Positions 1 to 5,189 are shown, counted from the stretch's first letter. The stretch is 5,664 bases of DNA from Candidatus Hydrogenedentota bacterium (GCA_023145975.1 JAGLCZ010000079.1:1-5664); one strand, 5' to 3'. The notes: a model not told the origin generated them from the sequence alone. Translations and numbers: made by a program.

Positions 1-1
1 A

Positions 2-118
2 GTTCCTGAACCTGAAGTAGTTCCTGAACCTGAAGTAGTTCCTGAACCCGAAGTAGTTCCTGAACCCGAAGTAGTTCCTGAACCCGAAGTAGTTCCTGAA
101 CCCGAAGTAGTTCCTTAA
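2..118 (+). pseudogene. Broken 3' end of repeat-region ORF (upstream part of LysM protein)
   Basis: This is the only forward frame open through the repeat; the other two forward frames meet TGA or TAG in every unit. It encodes about 38 residues of V-P-E-P-E-V repeats and ends at TAA 116-118, with a second in-frame TAA at 122-124. Both stops sit where earlier units have GAA, each one G-to-T change away. The codons after the second stop (Glu-Ile-Gln-Lys-Val-Ile, 125-142) lead without a break into the LysM ORF in the same frame, so the simplest reading is one ancestral gene split by nonsense mutations. The 5' end, and any signal peptide, lies outside the window. Alternatives are a consensus error at the end of a repeat array, or two genuinely separate genes. 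Confidence 0.6.
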
Positions 119-127
119 CCCTAAGAA
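2..127 (+). repeat. 18-bp tandem repeat, 6 intact units plus 1 degenerate
   Basis: Six consecutive 18-bp units (starts at 2, 20, 38, 56, 74, 92) read GTTCCTGAACCYGAAGTA and encode Val-Pro-Glu-Pro-Glu-Val. Units 1-2 have CCT as the second proline codon and units 3-6 have CCC, which suggests recent copying within the array. A seventh unit (110-127) keeps the register but differs at three bases: G116T, G122T and T126A. The unit length is a multiple of three, so gain or loss of units does not shift the frame. The array runs off the left edge, so its full copy number is unknown. Such Pro/Glu repeats usually form an extended acidic linker or wall-spanning stalk. Confidence 0.97.
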
Positions 128-131
128 ATCC

Positions 132-137
132 AAAAGG
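132..137 (+). promoter_or_regulatory. Possible weak ribosome binding site for GTG 143
   Basis: AAAAGG lies 5 nt before the GTG at 143 and 8 nt after the second in-frame TAA. It could allow re-initiation by ribosomes that stop in the repeat. The match is short and may be chance: it also simply encodes Gln-Lys in the ancestral frame. Confidence 0.3.
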
Positions 138-142
138 TTATT

Positions 143-1048
143 GTGATTCCTGATGTACCTGAACAGAAGCATGTCGTTATTGTTGGAAATACACTATTAG
201 GTGTTTCCCGGTATTATGGGGTTTCAATGCAAAACATCATCGACTGGAATGATCTTGAAGATACAAATATTAAGATCGATCAGGTTTTGAAAGTCTATTC
301 TACAATTACACCTGAAGGTTCAGAGATATCTACAACGCCAACAATTGAACCCGAAGAAGAGGAAGTTGAAATTACAGATAGTGCTGGCATGGAAGGAGAA
401 GAGATTATTGAAGAGCCAAAACCTGAACCTTCTGATGTAGAAAACCCTATGGAGAATTCGGAGGATGCATCTGTTTCTGCTGTAAGTGATATACAGTCTA
501 GTATTCCTCCAGTTGAAGTGTCGGAAGATGAAACTGGAATAGTGGCAGCGGATCTACTACCCTTAATCCCTGCAAAAAAAGAAGCTGCCCCAGAAAATAT
601 TATTGCTGATGAATTGGAGGGAGAAGAAGAAGTAACCCCATTAGCAGTATTGTCAACACCTGTTGTCGTTGCGCCACCCAATACTACTCGTCGCGAATAT
701 CAGCCTGTGGCTCCAGAGTCTATAGGGAAAATCGCCGAATCATTTGGCGTTACTGAGGCAGATATCAGAGTGTGGAATAATATTGCCGCGGATGTGACGA
801 TGACGGATAATACGGTAGTTATTTATTTGCCTGTGGCAGAAGAAGCAGCTATGGATAGACCCGTTCCCGAAATTTCTTCTGCGCTGGATGGGAACTACAC
901 CAGTCATCTCATAGAACCGGGTGATACGTTGCGTAGTATCGCAGGGCGGTATGGAACAACTACTGCTGTTCTGATCGAAATTAACCAAATAGCTAATCCT
1001 GATATAGTGGTGTTGGGTACAAAACTAAAAGTGCCTGCCATAAATTAA
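143..1048 (+). CDS. LysM-domain protein, possibly the 3' part of a disrupted gene
   Basis: The 301-residue reading has three LysM-like modules. LysM1 (about residues 10-52) shows the G-N-T-L-x-G-V-S-x-x-Y-G-V-S core and ends ...QVLKVY. LysM2 (about 185-230) is degenerate but keeps I-A-E-S-F-G-V-T and W-N-N. LysM3 (about 252-298) is canonical, with E-P-G-D-T-L-R-S-I-A-G-R-Y-G-T and G-T-K-L-K-V-P. Residues about 55-180 form a Pro/Glu/Ser-rich acidic linker. LysM modules bind N-acetylglucosamine-containing glycans, mostly peptidoglycan, so the protein would be expected outside the cytoplasm. No signal peptide or membrane segment is present from this start, and the frame continues upstream into the interrupted repeat, which suggests the true N-terminus is missing. 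GTG 143 is the first usual start after the stops; the next ATG (residue 29) would cut into LysM1. No catalytic domain is visible. LysM assignment is firm; expression as an independent protein is doubtful. Confidence 0.65.
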   Translation: MIPDVPEQKHVVIVGNTLLGVSRYYGVSMQNIIDWNDLEDTNIKIDQVLKVYSTITPEGSEISTTPTIEPEEEEVEITDSAGMEGEEIIEEPKPEPSDVENPMENSEDASVSAVSDIQSSIPPVEVSEDETGIVAADLLPLIPAKKEAAPENIIADELEGEEEVTPLAVLSTPVVVAPPNTTRREYQPVAPESIGKIAESFGVTEADIRVWNNIAADVTMTDNTVVIYLPVAEEAAMDRPVPEISSALDGNYTSHLIEPGDTLRSIAGRYGTTTAVLIEINQIANPDIVVLGTKLKVPAIN

Positions 1049-1161
1049 AAGAACAGCTACTTTCTGCTTGGCGTATAGTAATGGTTTGTTGTTGAAGCCT
1101 GGATGGATTCTGTTTTTACGCGCACTAAGCCCAAAAATAATATAGGATTAGGAGAGAAAAT

Positions 1162-2154
1162 ATGCGTTATAGGCAGCTCGGTCAATCAGAGTTAAAGTTA
1201 CCTGTCGTATCATTTGGTGCGTGGGCTATTGGCGGGTGGATGTGGGGTGGTTCGGATGATCAGGCCGCTATACGGGCCATACATGCGGCAGTAGATAATG
1301 GGATTACCTGTATTGATACGGCACCTGCGTATGGAATGGGGCACAGTGAACAGGTAGTTGCCAAGGCTATTGCAGATCGTCGGGATAAAGTAATTCTTGC
1401 TACTAAATGCGGGTTGCGCTGGGATCTGGAAGAGGGACAGTTTTATTTTGATACGATAGATAACAATAGTATTCCGAAGAAAATATACAAAAACCTGAGA
1501 CCTACTTCAGTGCGTGCAGAATGTGAAGCCAGTTTGTTACGCATGAAAGTGGATCATATCGATTTGTATCAGTGTCACTGGCCGGATGAGACTACTCCGG
1601 TTGCAGATACGATGGGAACATTACTGGAACTACAGCGCGAGGGAAAGATTCGCGTAATCGGTGTTAGTAACTATTCGGTGGAAATGATGCAGGAATGCCT
1701 GAAACACGGCCGTATCGAAAGTGATCAGCCTAGATACAGCGCATTGGATCGGCATGTTGAAAGTGAAATACTGCCTTTTTGCCAGGAAAATAATCTTGGC
1801 GTCTTGGCGTATAGTCCAATTGAGCAAGGGTTGCTTTCAGGAAAAGTGGGACCGGATCGCGTATTCAACGAAGGGGATCAGCGCCGCAATAAACCTTTCT
1901 TTTCACAAGAAAATCGACTGCGTGTACTTACCATGCTGAAATCGTTGAAACCGATTGCGGAGGCGCATAATGCGACCTTTAGCCAATTATTCATTGCGTG
2001 GGTGGTCGCGCAACCCGGCTTGACTACTGCACTCGTGGGCGCCCGTACTGAGGAGCAGGTCGTTGAAAATTCGTTGGCGGGAACTATCGAATTATCAGAA
2101 TCGGAAGAAGGCGAAATTCGTGCTGCTGTTGAATCGCTTCGATTGAAAAAATAA
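1162..2154 (+). CDS. Aldo/keto reductase, YhdN/AKR11-like
   Basis: A complete 330-residue aldo/keto reductase of normal family length, expected to be a cytoplasmic (beta/alpha)8 barrel reducing or oxidising carbonyl/alcohol groups with NAD(P)H. The catalytic tetrad is intact: Asp52 and Tyr57 in D-T-A-P-A-Y-G, Lys82 in A-T-K-C-G, His139 in Q-C-H-W-P-D. Cofactor-side motifs are also present: G-V-S-N-Y (167-171), Y-S-P-I-E-Q-G (217-223) and V-G-A-R (292-295). The N-terminal W-A-I-G-G-W-M-W-G-G (21-30) closely resembles Bacillus YhdN (AKR11B), as recalled rather than searched. The start ATG follows AGGAGAG (1150-1156) by 5 nt. The gene ends in tandem TAATAA, and 41 bp later the Gfo/Idh gene begins, so the two are probably co-transcribed. 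The 113 bp upstream contain no promoter I would defend. The substrate is unknown; sugars, polyols and small aldehydes are all possible. Confidence 0.94.
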   Translation: MRYRQLGQSELKLPVVSFGAWAIGGWMWGGSDDQAAIRAIHAAVDNGITCIDTAPAYGMGHSEQVVAKAIADRRDKVILATKCGLRWDLEEGQFYFDTIDNNSIPKKIYKNLRPTSVRAECEASLLRMKVDHIDLYQCHWPDETTPVADTMGTLLELQREGKIRVIGVSNYSVEMMQECLKHGRIESDQPRYSALDRHVESEILPFCQENNLGVLAYSPIEQGLLSGKVGPDRVFNEGDQRRNKPFFSQENRLRVLTMLKSLKPIAEAHNATFSQLFIAWVVAQPGLTTALVGARTEEQVVENSLAGTIELSESEEGEIRAAVESLRLKK

Positions 2155-2195
2155 TAAGTATTATAAATAACGAAAATCTAACAAGGAGAATATTC

Positions 2196-3182
2196 ATGGA
2201 TGACACAATACGTTGGGGTATATTGGGAACAGGAAATATTGCACATCAATTCGCAAAAGGGTTGAAATCGGCATCAGGTGCAATGCTGGTTGCAGTAGGT
2301 TCACGAACACAGAAAAGCGCAGATCGTTTCGGCAAGAAATATAAAGTGCCAAATTGCCACGCTTCCTATGAATTGCTGATGCAGGATCCAGAGGTGGATG
2401 TCATTTATATTGCTACCCCCCATCCTCTACATAAAAATAACGCAATAGGATGTCTTGAAAACGGGAAAGCAGTCCTTTGCGAAAAACCATTCGCCATTAA
2501 TCGTAAGGAAGCAGAAGAGGTCGTGGCATGTGCTCGCAGCAAAAAACTTTTTATTATGGAAGCCATGTGGACACGGTTCCTGCCAACCTTGGTAAAGACA
2601 CGGGAGTGGCTGGAAGAAGGGCTTATTGGATTGCCCAGAATGGTACGTTCGGACTTCGGGTTTCGGGCAGAGTATGAGGAAGAAAGTCGTCTTTTTGAAC
2701 ACAAGATGGGGGGGGGCGGCTTGCTGGATGTGGGAATATATTCCATATCATTGGCGGCAATGGTGTTAGGAACACATCCTGAGAAGATAGTATCATTGGC
2801 GACCATTGGGAAAACGGGCATAGATGAACAGAATACGGTAAATTTCTCCTATCCCAACGGTGCTATTGCCATGACTGCCAGTGCGGTACGCACCAATACG
2901 CCGCAGGATACCCATATCATAGGCGAAAAGGGCAGCATATATCTGCATTCTCCCTTCTGGCAGGGTACGACTGTAACTCTTAACATTGAGGGGAAGGCAC
3001 CCGAAATAATGGAATTTCCAATCACTGGAAATGGTTATAACTACGAAGCGGAAGCTGTAATGGCGTGTATGCGTGCAGGTAAAACGGAATGCGAAATTAT
3101 GCCATTGGATGATACCATTGCTATTATGGATATTATGGATATAGCTCGATCCCAGTGGAACTTGAAATATCCGATGGAATAG
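2196..3182 (+). CDS. Gfo/Idh/MocA oxidoreductase, dihydrodiol/D-xylose dehydrogenase-like
   Basis: A complete 328-residue NAD(P)-dependent oxidoreductase. The N-terminal Rossmann fold has G-I-L-G-T-G-N-I-A (8-16), and C-E-K-P (95-98) carries the family lysine Lys97. The C-terminal domain has four glycines (172-175) followed by L-L-D-V-G-I-Y, giving Asp178 and Tyr182. These match in spacing the Lys97, Asp176 and Tyr180 known for mammalian dimeric dihydrodiol dehydrogenase. M-E-A-M-W-T-R-F (121-128) and the later F-W (254-255) are further signatures of that subgroup, which includes bacterial D-xylose 1-dehydrogenases and 1,5-anhydrofructose reductases. The likely role is oxidation or reduction of a sugar or related diol in the cytoplasm. 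AAGGAG (2183-2188) sits 7 nt before the ATG. The gene follows aldo/keto reductase 1 closely. Oddities are a run of nine G residues (2708-2716) inside the catalytic-motif codons and a 9-bp tandem duplication (3123-3140) encoding I-M-D twice. Confidence 0.94.
   Translation: MDDTIRWGILGTGNIAHQFAKGLKSASGAMLVAVGSRTQKSADRFGKKYKVPNCHASYELLMQDPEVDVIYIATPHPLHKNNAIGCLENGKAVLCEKPFAINRKEAEEVVACARSKKLFIMEAMWTRFLPTLVKTREWLEEGLIGLPRMVRSDFGFRAEYEEESRLFEHKMGGGGLLDVGIYSISLAAMVLGTHPEKIVSLATIGKTGIDEQNTVNFSYPNGAIAMTASAVRTNTPQDTHIIGEKGSIYLHSPFWQGTTVTLNIEGKAPEIMEFPITGNGYNYEAEAVMACMRAGKTECEIMPLDDTIAIMDIMDIARSQWNLKYPME
2708..2716 (+). repeat. G9 homopolymer inside the Gfo/Idh gene
   Basis: Nine consecutive G residues span the ATG-GGG-GGG-GGC codons (residues 171-174) just before the catalytic Asp178/Tyr182. 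Tracts of this length are prone to slippage, and a one-base change would frameshift the enzyme before its catalytic residues. The family needs glycines here, which explains part of the G richness but not the choice of GGG codons. Confidence 0.95.
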
Positions 3183-3291
3183 ATTGTTCTTGTTGGAATT
3201 AGTGCATCCGTATTCGATTTTATTTCCTATTGCAGCATGCCGAATTTTACAGATGATTGAAAACGTAAAGATGTGTTTTGGTAGGATAATT

Positions 3292-3322
3292 TACCCTAAA
3301 AGATGGGGTATGGGGAATCCCC
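3292..3322 (+). other. GC-rich hairpin cluster upstream of aldo/keto reductase 2
   Basis: The 190-bp gap between the Gfo/Idh stop and the ATG at 3373 holds two adjacent inverted repeats. TACCCT (3292-3297) can pair with GGGGTA (3305-3310) across a 7-nt loop with one G-T wobble. GGGG (3312-3315) can pair with CCCC (3319-3322) across a 3-nt loop. The first GGGG (3305-3308) could also pair with the CCCC, so the folds are partly exclusive. No T-run follows, so this is not an intrinsic terminator. A leader structure or protein site is possible, but nothing shows function. Confidence 0.35.
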
Positions 3323-3360
3323 TCGCTGAGATAAATCAATAGTGTTGTTCTACTTTGTTA

Positions 3361-3366
3361 GAAGGA
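3361..3366 (+). promoter_or_regulatory. Ribosome binding site fixing start of aldo/keto reductase 2
   Basis: GAAGGA lies 6 nt before ATG 3373. The frame is open from a TTG at 3355, but that start would place this ribosome site inside the gene and add six residues (M-L-E-G-I-C) that do not fit the family start. ATG 3373 is therefore preferred. Confidence 0.8.
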
Positions 3367-3372
3367 ATTTGT

Positions 3373-4329
3373 ATGCAGTATGTGAACTTACCCGGATTAA
3401 ATAAGAAGGTGTCCAGAATCGTACAGGGAACCGTTATGTTGTCTTCCCGTCGGGAGGCGGAAGGGTTTTCTTTATTGGATGCCGTTTTTGAAGCGGGTTG
3501 CACCACCTTTGATACGGCACACGTCTATGGGAACGGTGATGTAGAGCGAGTTTTAGGGCGTTGGATTACTTCCCGGGGTATTCGTGACAATGTTGTTATT
3601 CTGGATAAGGGTGCCCATCATAACCGGGATCGTAAACGGGTGACGCCTTTTGATATCAGTGCTGATATTTACGACTCATTGGCACGATTACAGACAGATT
3701 ACATCGATATGTACGCTTTGCACCGGGACGATCCTGCTATTCCGGTCAGAGATATTCTACGAGCTTTGAATGAGCATAAGCGGGCGGAGCGCATTACGAT
3801 TTTTGGTGGATCCAACTGGAAAAGTAATCGTATTGCTGCAGCAAACGTTTACGCTGAAAGTATGGATTTTCCTTCTTTCTCATTTAGCAGTCCCCATTTT
3901 AGCCTTGCCGAGCAGGTTGAGCCGCCCTGGGAGGGATGTGTAAGCATCACCGGTGCAGCTTCTTCTGAAAAAAAATGGTATGCCCAACAGAATATGCCCG
4001 TTTTTTGCTGGTCATCTTTGGCAGGAGGATGGTTTAGCGGACGAATCAGCCGCGATCAGATTTCGAAGCATACCAAAGAATTATTTGTTCGCTGTTATCA
4101 TTCAGAGGAGAATTGGAAGCGCGTAGCGCGGGCAGAAGAACTGGGGAAAACCATGGGTGCATCTGCCGCACAAGTGGCATTGGCCTATGTGTTACACCAA
4201 CCGTTCCAGACGTTCCCTCTTGTTGCGGCATATACGAAAGATGAATTCGATGCCTGTACAGAAGCATTAGATATACATCTTTCTGAAAATGATATGGCTT
4301 GGTTGGATTTACGCATAGACCAAAGATAA
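3373..4329 (+). CDS. Aldo/keto reductase, second divergent paralogue
   Basis: From ATG 3373 this encodes 318 residues. The aldo/keto reductase tetrad is complete: Asp47 and Tyr52 in F-D-T-A-H-V-Y-G, Lys79 in L-D-K-G-A-H-H, and His117 in A-L-H-R-D-D-P. The cofactor-side motif is F-G-G-S-N-W (144-149) instead of the commoner G-V-S-N, followed by F-S-S-P-H-F-S-L-A (171-179) and P-P-W-E-G-C (184-189). These mark a subfamily clearly different from the reductase at 1162, so the pair is not a recent duplication. The barrel ends soon after the last helix (D-M-A-W-L-D-L-R) with no extra domain. It is presumably a cytoplasmic NAD(P)-dependent carbonyl/alcohol oxidoreductase acting on a sugar-like substrate; the actual substrate cannot be read. 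It lies 35 bp before the thioredoxin-like gene and probably shares its transcript. An A8 run (3968-3975) within the gene is a minor slippage-prone site. Confidence 0.92.
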   Translation: MQYVNLPGLNKKVSRIVQGTVMLSSRREAEGFSLLDAVFEAGCTTFDTAHVYGNGDVERVLGRWITSRGIRDNVVILDKGAHHNRDRKRVTPFDISADIYDSLARLQTDYIDMYALHRDDPAIPVRDILRALNEHKRAERITIFGGSNWKSNRIAAANVYAESMDFPSFSFSSPHFSLAEQVEPPWEGCVSITGAASSEKKWYAQQNMPVFCWSSLAGGWFSGRISRDQISKHTKELFVRCYHSEENWKRVARAEELGKTMGASAAQVALAYVLHQPFQTFPLVAAYTKDEFDACTEALDIHLSENDMAWLDLRIDQR

Positions 4330-4364
4330 TTTAGAAGTTAAATACACGATAGAAAGGGATTGTT

Positions 4365-4919
4365 ATGAGCGATGTGACTCAAGGAAAAGCAGCTTGTTGC
4401 GGAACGCATTCTTGTGCCTCCAGTAATGTTATTTTTATTTTGCTTATTGTGTTAATCGGTATGTGGTTATTTTCCCGTTATTTCGGGCCGGCAAATGCCC
4501 TGAAGGGACAACCTGCACCTGTGTTCAAGGCGAAAATGGTGGACGGTACAACCTTTAATTTAGAGGAACATATCGGAAAGCGACCGGTTTTATTGGATTT
4601 CTGGGCTGGGTGGTGTCCCCCTTGTCGTAAAACACTTCCCAATATCGGGGCTGTGGCGAAGCAGTATCCCAGTGATCAAGTTGCCATTTGTACCATTAAT
4701 TCAAGCGAAAAAGCAGAAGAAATAAAAAGATTCATGCAGGCAAATAATCTGGATCTGCCTGCAGTATCAGATAATACAGGCGCTATTTTTACACAATATT
4801 CTGTGCGGGGGATTCCCATGCTGGTATTTATAGATCGTAGCGGTATCGTGACAGAGGTACATACAGGAAGCATGTCGGAAAGTGCGCTAAAGGAAAAAGT
4901 AGAGGAATTATTAAAGTAA
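4365..4919 (+). CDS. Membrane-anchored TlpA/ResA-like thioredoxin-fold protein
   Basis: A 184-residue protein with a short N-terminal segment (1-20), one membrane helix (about 22-37, N-V-I-F-I-L-L-I-V-L-I-G-M-W-L-F) and a thioredoxin/AhpC-TSA-type domain (about 47-184). The redox motif is W-C-P-P-C (83-87), with active cysteines Cys84 and Cys87. The cis-proline loop is R-G-I-P (148-151, Pro151), and domain entry is G-Q-P-A-P-V-F (48-54), typical of the TlpA/ResA branch. The likely role is thiol-disulfide exchange on the outer face of the cytoplasmic membrane, for example in cytochrome c maturation or protein disulfide reduction. Charge distribution around the helix is not decisive for topology. 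Unusually, the segment before the helix has C-C-G-T-H-S-C (11-17), a possible metal or extra redox site. It is not a lipobox, since no hydrophobic stretch precedes it. AAAGGG (4353-4358) lies 6 nt before the ATG. Gene spacing suggests co-transcription with aldo/keto reductase 2. Confidence 0.9.
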   Translation: MSDVTQGKAACCGTHSCASSNVIFILLIVLIGMWLFSRYFGPANALKGQPAPVFKAKMVDGTTFNLEEHIGKRPVLLDFWAGWCPPCRKTLPNIGAVAKQYPSDQVAICTINSSEKAEEIKRFMQANNLDLPAVSDNTGAIFTQYSVRGIPMLVFIDRSGIVTEVHTGSMSESALKEKVEELLK

Positions 4920-4955
4920 TCCTCTGAGTTTTTTGTTTTGTGGGAAGAGCATGTG

Positions 4956-4973
4956 GGTACTGTGCCGTTTTTT
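4956..4973 (+). terminator. Weak terminator candidate after thioredoxin-like gene
   Basis: GGTA (4956-4959) can pair with TGCC (4963-4966) through one wobble around a CTG loop, and six T residues (4968-4973) follow. A four-pair stem is below what normally terminates, so this is only a candidate end of the aldo/keto reductase 2-thioredoxin transcript. Confidence 0.2.
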
Positions 4974-4990
4974 ATGCACTATTTATGTCC

Positions 4991-5064
4991 TAACAGCAAC
5001 TATTCTTAGATAATCCTCATTTCTATTGAAAAGAAATATAGGGGTATTTCTAAAAGTAACAGCA
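4991..5064 (+). repeat. Direct repeat TAACAGCA, two copies
   Basis: The octamer TAACAGCA occurs at 4991-4998 and again at 5057-5064, 66 bp apart. The second copy overlaps the palindrome beside the first promoter candidate. It may be half of a repeated protein-binding site; chance cannot be excluded for two 8-mers. Confidence 0.4.
5019..5051. repeat. Three-armed inverted repeat ATTTCT / AGAAAT / ATTTCT
   Basis: ATTTCT (5019-5024), AGAAAT (5032-5037) and ATTTCT (5046-5051) form two overlapping inverted repeats that share the middle arm. The right-hand pair extends to seven perfect positions, AGAAATA (5032-5038) with TATTTCT (5045-5051), around a TAGGGG loop. It lies about 20 bp upstream of the first promoter candidate, a place where a regulator could bind. 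AT richness makes such repeats easier to get by chance. Confidence 0.4.
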
Positions 5065-5069
5065 GTTAC
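5056..5069. promoter_or_regulatory. Operator candidate, GTAAC-N4-GTTAC palindrome
   Basis: A perfect 5-bp dyad with a 4-bp spacer (14 bp) ends one base before the -35 hexamer TTGACT (5071). Five-plus-four-plus-five spacing is that of CRP/FNR-superfamily sites such as FNR TTGAT-N4-ATCAA, although the arm sequence differs. If transcription starts near 5106, its centre (5062.5) lies at about -43.5, close to the -41.5 position of class II activators. An oxygen- or redox-responsive regulator would suit nifJ, but the regulator is not identified. Confidence 0.4.
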
Positions 5070-5070
5070 C

Positions 5071-5099
5071 TTGACTTCATGGTGCAACATGCGCATAAT
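5071..5099 (+). promoter_or_regulatory. Sigma70-like promoter candidate P1
   Basis: TTGACT (5071-5076, 5 of 6 to consensus) and CATAAT (5094-5099, 5 of 6) are separated by exactly 17 bp. The expected start is near 5106, giving a leader of about 185 nt before nifJ. This is the best promoter match in the window. A terminator-like hairpin follows about 6 nt after the predicted start. Confidence 0.55.
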
Positions 5100-5128
5100 A
5101 TAGGCATCAACCGAATACATGTTATGCG
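5092..5128. repeat. Inverted repeat across P1 -10 and start region
   Basis: CGCATAATAT (5092-5101) faces ATGTTATGCG (5119-5128) across a 17-nt spacer. Nine positions are Watson-Crick and one is a T-G wobble. The left arm contains the P1 -10 hexamer and the predicted start lies in the loop, so it could be an operator. In RNA read through from upstream it could fold and compete with the terminator hairpin at 5112-5136. Confidence 0.45.
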
Positions 5129-5146
5129 TGTAGTCGTGTTTTTTTT
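5112..5146 (+). terminator. Intrinsic terminator or attenuator candidate before nifJ
   Basis: CGA (5112-5114) pairs with TCG (5134-5136), and TACATG (5116-5121) pairs with CGTGTA (5127-5132). Together they form a ten-position stem with one A/G mismatch (5115/5133), one G-T wobble and a 5-nt loop. Two bases later comes a run of eight T residues (5139-5146). It lies downstream of P1 and upstream of P2, so it could end the thioredoxin operon or attenuate P1 transcripts. Stem GC content is modest. Confidence 0.4.
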
Positions 5147-5189
5147 GTCTATCATTGTATTATATTTCTACGATACTGACTGTCTTTTC

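Noticed and set aside
2..127. CRISPR-like array.
   Set aside because: Units are contiguous 18-bp coding repeats without spacers, in phase with a reading frame.
119..142. Readthrough or recoding of the two TAA codons.
   Set aside because: Two stops separated by a single codon make readthrough very unlikely, and all other genes here end in ordinary TAA or TAG.
1049..1161. Possible promoters before aldo/keto reductase 1 (TATAGT near 1074; TTTACG with TAATAT).
   Set aside because: The first has no acceptable -35 at 16-18 bp; the second matches only 4 of 6 in each box and would start at the ribosome site.
2405..2821. Long reverse-strand open frames opposite the Gfo/Idh gene, and similar ones elsewhere.
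   Set aside because: They are shadows of well-supported + strand genes, have no recognisable domains and no ribosome sites worth noting.
3123..3140. 9-bp tandem duplication (ATTATGGAT twice) as a possible insertion in the Gfo/Idh gene.
   Set aside because: The encoded I-M-D-I-M-D fits the normal C-terminal helix of the family, so it is not an insertion.
3319..3334. CCCCTCGCTGAGAT resembles the CTGAGA element of a TPP riboswitch.
   Set aside because: The remaining conserved TPP elements (ACCC and GAACCTGAT-type segments) are absent, and only about 40 nt remain before the start codon.
3355..3372. TTG start giving a longer aldo/keto reductase 2.
   Set aside because: The GAAGGA ribosome site would lie within the extension; ATG 3373 is correctly spaced and matches the family start.
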